DNA from: JOPF136 sp035541255
GTDB lineage: Bacteria; Acidobacteriota; Terriglobia; Acidiferrales; UBA7541
Assembly (NCBI GenBank): GCA_035541255.1
Contig: DATKNR010000006.1
Span: forward strand, 26,659-90,658
DNA length: 64,000 bases
Reading direction: 5' to 3'
Part shown: positions 7,970 to 14,759 of the stretch, piece by piece
How the letters are laid out: every line of letters starts with the position of its first letter
How positions within the stretch are numbered: position 1 is the stretch's first letter
Notes under the pieces: generated by a model
What the model was told of the DNA's origin: nothing
The model's database searches: none
What the model saw: only the letters and a program-made list of their open reading frames with translations
Position numbers and translations under genes: made by a program

Positions 7970-8156
7970 CTTCTTTCCTGCGGATTTTTTGGCCGCCGCG
8001 CGAGGAGAAGCGTGCGCGGCTGCCCACGCCTATTGGATGCTACAGCGCCACGGAAGCTGCACGAACATGTTGACCACAAGAATAGCAGATTGGGGCTTAA
8101 AAGCACAGCAGTGGCTCCCGCGAACCAGGGGCCGTGCAGGCGAAGCACTGCTGCGG

Positions 8157-8162
8157 TATAAT
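8157..8162 (+). promoter_or_regulatory. Consensus -10 element (TATAAT)
   Basis: A perfect TATAAT lies 9 bases before the ATG at 8172, leaving at most a few bases of 5' leader. The -35 position carries no recognisable TTGACA. Confidence 0.45.
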
Positions 8163-8171
8163 GACTCTCCC

Positions 8172-8426
8172 ATGGCTCGAGGCTGGGAAAGCAAGGGAGT
8201 CGAAGAGCACCGCGAAACCCAGGCCGAGCCATCCGCACGCCGTACACGCCCGGAGCGCAGTGCCGAGGAGCAGGAACGCTCGCGTAAGCTAGAGGAGCTG
8301 CAGTTGGCGCGAAAACGCATGCTGGCCGACCTGGCCTCCGCACGGCATCCCCGCCACCGCGAACTTCTGGAACGAACCGTGGCCGATCTCGAAGAGCGCA
8401 TTCGCGCGCTCGGCGGAGTGATCTAG
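8172..8426 (+). CDS. Small coiled-coil protein of unknown function
   Basis: 84 residues, strongly charged. The N-terminal 35 residues are probably disordered. From about residue 36 (EEQERSRKLEELQLARKRM) to the end it reads as two long amphipathic helices with heptad-like leucines, consistent with a coiled coil. No domain is recognised. The start is the ATG at 8172, just after a TATAAT; the open frame continues upstream but that part has no conserved character. The next gene starts 3 bases after the stop, so the two are probably one transcription unit. Confidence 0.6.
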   Translation: MARGWESKGVEEHRETQAEPSARRTRPERSAEEQERSRKLEELQLARKRMLADLASARHPRHRELLERTVADLEERIRALGGVI

Positions 8427-8429
8427 CCC

Positions 8430-8870
8430 ATGTGGTACGTCAACGAACGCTTCACGAAGGAGCAGATGGACACGCTTCCGCGTGCCGGCTTCGCCGTTAA
8501 CTCGACAGGGGGCGTGGTGCGGGTGGAGCGCTCCGGGTGCGGCGCGGAATTCCGCCGCACGCCCGATGGCCGGTATGAAATGACGGAACTGCCCACGGTG
8601 ATATCCGGCGGGCTGTTCACGCGGCTGTGGGACGCGGGCTACCAGAAATTCCTGGTGCGCTCGGATGGAAAAAAACTGCCCGCACTGGCCGAGCAGCTCG
8701 TGAGCCTTCGCAAATTCAATGAAGATCTGCGCAGCGTGCTCGGGCTGCCCACGTTTTACAACGAGGCGCTGGGCTCGGTGTGCGAGCTATCCGCGTACGA
8801 CCGCGTGAAAGGACGTCCCGGCGACGTTCCGGACGATACGGTGGGGGCCAAATCGGGAGCGGCCCACTGA
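8430..8870 (+). CDS. Conserved hypothetical protein
   Basis: 146 residues, soluble, with no signal peptide or membrane span. A beta-rich N-terminal half (MWYVNERFTKEQ, then GVVRVERSGCGAEFRR) is followed by a helical half (LPALAEQLVSLRKFNEDLRSVLG). I recognise no family. It follows the coiled-coil gene at 8172 by 3 bases and converges on the glutaredoxin fusion at 8889. Coding is supported by the long frame, the codon pattern and the tight spacing; function is unknown. Confidence 0.65.
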   Translation: MWYVNERFTKEQMDTLPRAGFAVNSTGGVVRVERSGCGAEFRRTPDGRYEMTELPTVISGGLFTRLWDAGYQKFLVRSDGKKLPALAEQLVSLRKFNEDLRSVLGLPTFYNEALGSVCELSAYDRVKGRPGDVPDDTVGAKSGAAH

Positions 8871-8888
8871 TTCGACTGTCTCGCCGGT

Positions 8889-9368
8889 CTAGCCACGCGG
8901 CGCCTCAGCTGCCCTCGCCAACTGGCGCCGCATCTGCGCCACATCCAGCCGATGTTTGGCAGCCTTTCTCGTGCCCAGGAAAAGCACGGGAACGTCGTTG
9001 CCATAAAGCGCGCGCAATTCTTCGTCGCCATCCACGTCTATTTCCACCAGCCGGGCGCCAAATTCGCGCAACAACGGAGCCAGGCTCCCTTTCATTTCTT
9101 CGCATAAATGGCAGCCCGCGCGGGTATAGAGCGTGAGATCCAGCGGACCGGCCAGCGCCAGGCGTCCCGCCTCGGTTCGACGGAAGGCGGTTCCGCCCGC
9201 CTCCTGTACAAGGAGTTTTTCTCGCAGCAGGTCGTCGAGCACGCCGAGGCAGGTCTCGCGGCATAGGGCTCCGTTCTGGGCCAATGCGTCTTCCAGTGCG
9301 GTCCGCGGAACCACAGGAGCGCGCTCCCTGTCGAATACCTCCAGCGCCGGCCGCGCGATAGGATTCAT
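8889..9368 (-). CDS. Winged-helix-like domain fused to a glutaredoxin-like (DUF836) domain
   Basis: 159 residues. Residues 78-159 form a small thioredoxin-fold domain of the DUF836/glutaredoxin-like type: LTLYTRAGCHLCEEMK gives the C-x-x-C active site, followed by VEIDVDGDEELRALYG and the cis-proline region NDVPVLFLG. Residues 1-75 (helix-helix, then LLREKLLVQEAGGTAFRRTEAGRLAL) look like a winged helix, a part absent from ordinary members of about 80 residues. The ATG has no clear ribosome site; a TATAAG sits 11 bases upstream. A redox-responsive regulator is possible, but DNA binding is only inferred. Confidence 0.7.
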   Translation of the reverse strand: MNPIARPALEVFDRERAPVVPRTALEDALAQNGALCRETCLGVLDDLLREKLLVQEAGGTAFRRTEAGRLALAGPLDLTLYTRAGCHLCEEMKGSLAPLLREFGARLVEIDVDGDEELRALYGNDVPVLFLGTRKAAKHRLDVAQMRRQLARAAEAPRG

Positions 9369-9379
9369 CGCTTACAAAT

Positions 9380-9385
9380 CTTATA
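9380..9385 (-). promoter_or_regulatory. Predicted -10 element of the wHTH-glutaredoxin gene
   Basis: TATAAG on the minus strand, ending 11 bases before the ATG at 9368. With a normal start site the leader would be about 5 bases, as for several other genes here. Confidence 0.35.
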
Positions 9386-9445
9386 CTTGCAGGTGTCGGG
9401 CTGCCAGCCTCCGCAAGCGAGGCTTCAGGCGGGGAGACGGAACGG

Positions 9446-9802
9446 ATGGGACGAGTTCTCGTACTCGTGGACGATCTTTTTTTTCGCGCAAAGGTTGTGG
9501 AGACGGCGCGACTGGCCGGCGTGGACCTGGCCTGCTTTGCGACGCCCGAAGATCTTGTGGATGAGGCCCGTGCACACCCGCCGGCGCTGGTAATCGTGGA
9601 CCTGAATGCGACGCACGATCCCTTTCCGGCCATCGAGGCGCTCGCTCCAGGCAACTCCATGCCGCTCGTTGCCTTCCTTTCTCACGTGCAGACCGAATTG
9701 GCAGAGCGAGCGCGCCGGGCGGGATGCACTGGGGTCATGCCAAGGTCGAAATTCTCGCAGGAACTGCCCGCCATTCTCGCCCGAGCGAAACTCGCGCCAT
9801 GA
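9446..9802 (+). CDS. Single-domain response-regulator-like receiver protein
   Basis: 118 residues with receiver (CheY-like) topology. An acidic pair follows strand 1 (VLVLVDD), the phosphoacceptor-position aspartate is in ALVIVDLNAT (about residue 51), a Ser sits in VAFLSH and the lysine in VMPRSKF. All key positions are filled, so phosphorylation is possible, but spacing differs somewhat from CheY and there is no output domain or kinase next to it. The coding run CTT TTT TTT at about 9476-9483 is a T8 tract. The next gene overlaps by ATGA, so both are translationally coupled. Confidence 0.65.
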   Translation: MGRVLVLVDDLFFRAKVVETARLAGVDLACFATPEDLVDEARAHPPALVIVDLNATHDPFPAIEALAPGNSMPLVAFLSHVQTELAERARRAGCTGVMPRSKFSQELPAILARAKLAP

Positions 9803-10719
9803 AACCCTGCCGCATGCCGGCAATTGCGGCGGTGCTCTCGCTTGTGGCCGCGCTGTCTTTGCCTGCGGCGGCGCAGGAGGGAGCCAAACCCGCGGGCGCA
9901 AGATCGCCCGCCGCCACGCTCGCCGACGCGCTGGCCGCTGCATGCCGGCAGCAGGCCGGCGACTTTGCGCGTTACCTGCCCGAGAGCAGCGCGGACGCCT
10001 ACCGAAACCTCCCGCAGGTGCAGCAGCGCGAGCTGATGCGTCGTATGGTTGCCGTGCGCGAACCGGGGAGTCCGCTGCTATCCACCTCCAATGACGGATT
10101 GCCGGTTCTGCGCTGCTCCTCCAGCTCGGAAACCACACAACTGCGCATGGTGCGCGAGCGTGTGGCGGGCAACCTGGCATTTGTCACCGTGACGGTTCCG
10201 AGCGGCCTCACTGCCGATTTCGGACTGGTGCGGGATCCCGGGGGCTGGCGGCTGATTTCGCTTGGCTTGCTAATGCTGGACATTCCCGAGCTGGTGAAGG
10301 AGTGGGCCGTCCAGGAAACCATCGCGCGCGAGCGCGTGGCGGTGGATCAGATGCGCCGCATCGCCGATGCCGTGGAGACCTTTCATCGTGCCTTCGGAAG
10401 CCTGCCCGAGACGTTGGCTCAGCTGGGACCCGCGCCGAAGGACGGCATAACGCCCGACACCGCGAACCTGATCGACGCCGAACTGGCTGCCGGGAAGAAA
10501 GCGAATTATTCGTTCCGGTACCGCGTGTACAGTTCCTCGCGTGAATCGGATGTTCGATACGAAATCATTGCCACTCCAACCGAGTACGGTCCCGGCGGCA
10601 AGCGATCGTTTTATCTGGATTCGAACGGCGTGCTGCGTGGCGCGGACAAAAACGGCGACGTGGCCGGCCCGGACGACCCCCGCCTGGACCGGAATCTGGA
10701 GGAGATTTCCGAGCAGTAG
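9799..10719 (+). CDS. Secreted protein with pseudopilin-like C-terminal domain
   Basis: 306 residues. An N-terminal signal peptide (AIAAVLSLVAALSLPAAAQ, cleavage near residue 25) indicates export. The middle part resembles a DUF4864/NTF2-like domain in pattern only. The C-terminal part (about 175-300: RMRRIADAVETFHR-like helix, then YRVYSSSRESDVRYEI and FYLDSNGVLRGADKNG) resembles the globular part of type II secretion/type IV pseudopilins but lacks the prepilin N-terminus. The ATG overlaps the receiver-protein stop. Function is unknown; assignments beyond 'exported' are tentative. Confidence 0.6.
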   Translation: MKPCRMPAIAAVLSLVAALSLPAAAQEGAKPAGARSPAATLADALAAACRQQAGDFARYLPESSADAYRNLPQVQQRELMRRMVAVREPGSPLLSTSNDGLPVLRCSSSSETTQLRMVRERVAGNLAFVTVTVPSGLTADFGLVRDPGGWRLISLGLLMLDIPELVKEWAVQETIARERVAVDQMRRIADAVETFHRAFGSLPETLAQLGPAPKDGITPDTANLIDAELAAGKKANYSFRYRVYSSSRESDVRYEIIATPTEYGPGGKRSFYLDSNGVLRGADKNGDVAGPDDPRLDRNLEEISEQ

Positions 10720-10761
10720 CCTGCCTGTGCACAGCCGCCCACTTCCGGCCCTCGGTTCAGC

Positions 10762-10767
10762 TATAAT
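10762..10767 (+). promoter_or_regulatory. Consensus -10 element (TATAAT) upstream of bioY
   Basis: A perfect TATAAT 21 bases before the ATG at 10789. A strong GGAGGAG ribosome site lies between them at 10778-10784. The -35 is poor. Confidence 0.5.
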
Positions 10768-10788
10768 CTCCGCTCTCGGAGGAGACTG

Positions 10789-11385
10789 ATGATTCGCACT
10801 CTTACGGAAGTTCTCCGCCGCAGCCCGGGCGAGAGTTTGGGCTGGCTGACTCATTTGGCCGGTAGCCTGCTCCTCGCCAACGCAGTTCTGGTGGTCTGCT
10901 CCAAGATTTCCTTCCCCCTGCCGTGGACACCGGTTCCGCTGACGCTCCAGACCTTTGGAGTGCTGCTGATTGCCGTGCTGTTTGGCGGGCGAGCCAGTTC
11001 GCTGGCCGCACTGCTCTATTTGGTGGAGGGCGCGGCGGGGCTGCCCGTCTTCCAGCCGTTTGGGGCGCCGGCAGCGGGACGATTCTTCGGCCCCACTGCC
11101 GGGTATCTGCTCGCGTTTCCCGTGGCCGCATTCGCGGCTGGGCGGCTCATGGAAATGGTCTCCGGGCGCGCAGGCTCTGTTCGACCGCTGAGCCGCTGGC
11201 TGTCTGCCGCGGCGGCCCTGCTGCCGGGTGAGGCCATCATCCTGCTATGCGGCTGGGCATGGCTGGCATCGTATGTAGGCGCAGCGGATGCTGCGCGCCT
11301 GGGCGTGGCCCCCTTCCTGGCGGGCGATCTGCTGAAACTGGCCGCGGTGGCCTCAATCGCTCGCGCACTGCCGGCGAGAAGCTGA
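10789..11385 (+). CDS. bioY: BioY biotin transporter (ECF S component)
   Basis: 198 residues, about six membrane spans. Family signatures include PLPWTPVPLTLQTFGVLL, GRASSLAALLYLVEGAAGLPVF and the GP-T-x-GYLLAFPVAAF segment. BioY binds biotin and either works alone or with an ECF module (EcfA, EcfA', EcfT); none is encoded here. The ATG follows GGAGGAG at ideal spacing and a TATAAT further up. No BirA-type operator is evident. The identification is secure from the signatures; the transport mode is not. Confidence 0.93.
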   Translation: MIRTLTEVLRRSPGESLGWLTHLAGSLLLANAVLVVCSKISFPLPWTPVPLTLQTFGVLLIAVLFGGRASSLAALLYLVEGAAGLPVFQPFGAPAAGRFFGPTAGYLLAFPVAAFAAGRLMEMVSGRAGSVRPLSRWLSAAAALLPGEAIILLCGWAWLASYVGAADAARLGVAPFLAGDLLKLAAVASIARALPARS

Positions 11386-11398
11386 GCGCCGCTTTCCA

Positions 11399-12478
11399 AT
11401 GCGACGCATGACTCCCCGGCGGGGACAAACCTCTCGTCGCGCCTACCGCGCGGCAGGCATCCTTGCCTTCTTGCTGATCGCTCAGGCGGCAACGGCGCAG
11501 GTACCCCAGCCTGTGATCGGCACGAACGCGCGGCCGACCGTCACCGTGCCGCGCGGGCCGCTTCCCGTCTTCGCTCTTTACAGCAGCTTCTGGGTAAACC
11601 TCCATCACTTGTTGTACGAGCAGGCACGGCTGCGCACGGAACGGCCTGTGGTGCGCACGAAGTCCGATGCTGTGAACGCGGCCCGCACCCCGCTCTCGCT
11701 CGATGAGCTAAACGACCAGGAGCGCAAGGATTGGAATTCCGCAGTGGACGAATACGAGGTGAAACTCGCGCCGCACGATCTTCTGTTCGATGAAGACATG
11801 GTGCTGATGAACAACCGGCTGTCCGAGATGGGAGATAGCGATATGGCGAGTGCCACCGGATTCCGCACGGGCATCATCGCCGCGCTGGCAAAGGCCGCGC
11901 CCATCTACCGGGCCCATTGGTGGGCCGCAGACGATCATGCCAACCGTGTGTGGATTGACGCCGTGGCTCCACTGGTGGAGGTGCTGGGGGCAACCATCTC
12001 GCGCCGGCTCTCCACCGTCTACCGTGCGCCATGGCCACGAGGCCCGATTCACGTGGACGTGTGCGCGTACGCGGGAGTATTTGGCGGGTATACCACGCTC
12101 GATCCACTGCATATCACAGTATCCAGCCGCGACCCGCGCAATCAGGGGTTCGCCGCGCTGGAGCTGCTGTTCCACGAGGCATCCCATGGCCTGGCCGACC
12201 CGTTGCGCGATGCTCTGGACCGCGAATTCCAGGCCCGATCGAAGCCCATACCCCGCGATTTGTGGCATGCGCTGCTTTTCTACACCACCGGCGTGGTGGT
12301 GAAACGAATGCTTTCCGACTCCGGGCACGAAGCGTATAAGCCCTACGCCGAGCAAAATCACCTGTATGAACGAGACTGGGAGACGTATCAGAAGGCTCTG
12401 GACCGCGACTGGCTGCCCTACCTGAACGACAAGCTGGACTACTCGGTTGCTATCAAACGCCTGGCCAGCGACTTGTAG
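11399..12478 (+). CDS. Exported protein with HExxH zinc-peptidase motif
   Basis: 359 residues. A basic N-terminus and hydrophobic stretch (AGILAFLLIAQAATAQ) form a signal peptide. The segment LELLFHEASHGLAD near residue 255 contains H-E-x-x-H, the metal and catalytic motif of gluzincin/metzincin peptidases. A candidate third ligand (Glu or His, for instance in DSGHEAYKPYAEQNH) lies about 50 residues downstream. I do not recognise the family. It begins 13 bases after bioY; an ATG at 11408 is an alternative start. Peptidase activity is an inference from the motif. Confidence 0.65.
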   Translation: MRRMTPRRGQTSRRAYRAAGILAFLLIAQAATAQVPQPVIGTNARPTVTVPRGPLPVFALYSSFWVNLHHLLYEQARLRTERPVVRTKSDAVNAARTPLSLDELNDQERKDWNSAVDEYEVKLAPHDLLFDEDMVLMNNRLSEMGDSDMASATGFRTGIIAALAKAAPIYRAHWWAADDHANRVWIDAVAPLVEVLGATISRRLSTVYRAPWPRGPIHVDVCAYAGVFGGYTTLDPLHITVSSRDPRNQGFAALELLFHEASHGLADPLRDALDREFQARSKPIPRDLWHALLFYTTGVVVKRMLSDSGHEAYKPYAEQNHLYERDWETYQKALDRDWLPYLNDKLDYSVAIKRLASDL

Positions 12479-12584
12479 GGCGGCGCAACTCACCGCTGTA
12501 TCCCCGCCGAGCCACCAAGGCGTCCGGACCGTCTTCATCCCAGTCGAACGGCTCGCGGCAACGCGGGTCCTGTGGATCGCTCGA

Positions 12585-12613
12585 TTGTCGCCTCTGGCCA
12601 TGTGTGCTACGCT
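12585..12613 (+). promoter_or_regulatory. Predicted sigma70-type promoter upstream of the MqnD-like gene
   Basis: TTGTCG (12585-12590), a 17-base spacer and TACGCT (12608-12613). This lies in a 274-base gap between convergent-looking stretches with no other gene. The gene start is 139 bases downstream. Confidence 0.4.
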
Positions 12614-12752
12614 CACTTCCGTCCGCCGGTCTCACATGCATCTGTGATCACCCGGCCCGGCGCGGCGGGCCCCTTTGCGAACTGTCCTTGCTCCCTTCCG
12701 GGATCGTTCCAGGTGCCGGACCGCCGTTGCCGGCTCACGCGGACACACGACC

Positions 12753-13685
12753 ATGGAAGAAATGAGCGGCGGTTCGCAACCGGAGGGGGCCCGGCAGAAG
12801 CAGGCTTTGACTGCCGCGCGAGGCCCGGAGACCTGGGACCTGACTCTGGCCCACTCTCCCGACTCCGACGACGCCTTCATGTTTTACGCCCTGGCCACCA
12901 ACAAGGTGCGCGTCCCGGGGCTGCGGTTTACCCACACGCTTTCCGACATCGAAACGCTGAATCAGGCTGCGCAGGAGGAGAAGTACGACGTCACGGCGAT
13001 CAGTTTCTCCGCCTACCCTCTGCTGGCCTCGAAATACGCCCTGCTGGATTGCGGATCGAGTTTCGGCGACGGCTATGGCCCGCTGGTAGTCGCCTCGCGT
13101 GCGCTGAAGCCTGCGGACCTGGCCGGCAAACGGATCGCCGTGCCGGGCATGCTCACTTCGTCGTACGTGGCGCTGCGGTTGCACACGCCGAAGTTCGATC
13201 CGGTCCCCATCCCCTTCGACAAAATCATCGGCGCGGTGAGCAACGGTTCGGTGGAAGCGGGCCTCCTGATCCACGAAGGCCAACTGCTGTATCACAATGC
13301 CGGCTTGCACCGGGTGATCGACCTGGGAGTGTGGTGGCGCGAACAGACCAGTCTGCCGCTGCCGCTGGGCGGCAATGCGGTGCGCCGCGCCCTGGGCCCG
13401 GAGGTGGGACGCCGGGTGGCGCGCGCCATCCAGGAAAGCGTGCAGTTCGCCCTGGATCACCGCGAGCCCGCGCTCTCCTATGCACTCCAGTTTGCCCGCG
13501 ACATGGATTATGATCTGGCGGACAAATTCGTGGGCATGTACGTAAACTCCTGGACCCTGAGCATGGGAGAAATCGGGCGCAGCGCCGTGCGCGAACTGCT
13601 GGCTCGCGGCCACGATGCTGGTGTGCTTCCATCGCTGCCGTCCATCGATTTTGTGTCCCTGCTGCCCGACGGAGCGCAATCCTAG
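12753..13685 (+). CDS. mqnD: MqnA/MqnD family protein, probably 1,4-dihydroxy-6-naphthoate synthase
   Basis: About 310 residues in the MqnA/MqnD periplasmic-binding-protein-like fold. The opening LAHSPDSDDAFMFYAL corresponds to the S-P-C-x-N-D-T-F segment of MqnD. DIETLNQAAQ, DVTAISFSAYPLL, the glycine-rich GYGPLVV and GLLIHEGQLLY also fit. MqnD acts late in the futalosine route to menaquinone. No other mqn gene is in the window, so the choice between MqnD and a related binding protein is by similarity only. No signal peptide is seen. The ATG at 12753 is chosen; ATG 12762 and upstream starts are possible. Confidence 0.75.
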   Translation: MEEMSGGSQPEGARQKQALTAARGPETWDLTLAHSPDSDDAFMFYALATNKVRVPGLRFTHTLSDIETLNQAAQEEKYDVTAISFSAYPLLASKYALLDCGSSFGDGYGPLVVASRALKPADLAGKRIAVPGMLTSSYVALRLHTPKFDPVPIPFDKIIGAVSNGSVEAGLLIHEGQLLYHNAGLHRVIDLGVWWREQTSLPLPLGGNAVRRALGPEVGRRVARAIQESVQFALDHREPALSYALQFARDMDYDLADKFVGMYVNSWTLSMGEIGRSAVRELLARGHDAGVLPSLPSIDFVSLLPDGAQS

Positions 13686-13709
13686 CGCCCTCGGGCCCGC
13701 CGACCCGCG

Positions 13710-14759
13710 ATGGACCTCATACTCGCCAGCGCCGGAAGTTACCCTCGAAGCGGCCCAGGCGACGACCTGCAAGTGCTCGTACGCGTGCGCGAGGCTGTGG
13801 CGCGCGGCGAACAGACCGCCGCCGACCTGTCGTACGCCGAGAACTTCATGGTGCGGCGCGCCATTGAGGAGCAGGTAGCGGCGGGAATCGAGCTGGTAAC
13901 GGACGGCCTGACGCGCTGGTGCGATCCCATCTCTCACCTGGCTGGAAAACTGGAAGGGGTCGAGTTGAATGCCGAGCGCCCGCTGCCCGCCGGCTCCGGC
14001 AGCTACCGCGTGCCGCGCGTCAGCAAATGGCCGGCGCGCCGGGGTCCGTTGCTCGCGGAGGAATATCGTTTTGCCTGTAACGCCCTGGGCGCCGTGGTAA
14101 CGCCAAAGGGAAAAGCGGGCAAACTGGCCGTGAAAGCTGTTCTCTGCGGGCCATTCACGCTTGCCAAGCTCTCCGATGCCAGCGACGCCGCGATTACGCC
14201 GCTCGATGTCCGCACGGCAGCGTTTGCTGAAGCGCTGTCTGCGGAAGTAAGCGCCCTGGCGGAGGGGGGCGCGGAGCACATCCAGGTGGATGAGCTGGCG
14301 CCAGTGGAGCAGGTGGCGGACTGGACCGCGCTGCGCGCCGGAATCGCGTCGCTCGCCACGGCGCGCGATGCCGCCCGAAAGCTCGGCCGTCGCGTGGAAC
14401 TCACTGTGTTCCTGCACGCTTGCGGCGCCGCAGCGCACTGGGACGCAATCTTCGATCTTCCGGCCGACGTGGTGGCGCTTGACCTGGCCGGCAATGGGGA
14501 ACTCTTGGACCGCCTTTCCTCCTCGGGCGCGCCGAAGCCCGTGCATCTGGGTCTGGTCAGCGGGCGCAGCGCTGAACTGGAAGACGCGCCCGGCCTTGCC
14601 CGCCGGGTGGAGGCGATACTCCCGAAACTTCCAAAGGGGCGGACGTATCTGGGCCCCACTGGGGGGCTCGATGGACTGCCGCGTGATTGCGCGCGCGCGA
14701 AACTCCAACTCCTGTCCCGCGTTCGCGAACTGATTGCGGGACGCGCATCTTCGTTGTGA
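13710..14759 (+). CDS. Short MetE-like (cobalamin-independent methionine synthase C-terminal domain) protein
   Basis: 349 residues, matching only the catalytic C-terminal barrel of MetE (full MetE is about 750). Candidate zinc ligands are visible: H-x-C in VFLHACGAA (about residue 231) and a late Cys in LPRDCARAK, where MetE has PDCGL; the barrel glutamate is probably in DLAGNGELL. The N-terminal ILASAGSYPRS and EQVAAGIELVTDGL segments are typical of the family. Short 'core' MetE proteins are thought to take methyl groups from donors other than folate; the donor here is unknown. The next gene starts by GTG overlapping this stop. Confidence 0.8.
   Translation: MDLILASAGSYPRSGPGDDLQVLVRVREAVARGEQTAADLSYAENFMVRRAIEEQVAAGIELVTDGLTRWCDPISHLAGKLEGVELNAERPLPAGSGSYRVPRVSKWPARRGPLLAEEYRFACNALGAVVTPKGKAGKLAVKAVLCGPFTLAKLSDASDAAITPLDVRTAAFAEALSAEVSALAEGGAEHIQVDELAPVEQVADWTALRAGIASLATARDAARKLGRRVELTVFLHACGAAAHWDAIFDLPADVVALDLAGNGELLDRLSSSGAPKPVHLGLVSGRSAELEDAPGLARRVEAILPKLPKGRTYLGPTGGLDGLPRDCARAKLQLLSRVRELIAGRASSL

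Noticed and set aside
9471..9484. T8 tract in the receiver gene as a programmed slippage site
   Set aside because: The frame is intact through the tract, and neither shifted frame gives a plausible alternative product.
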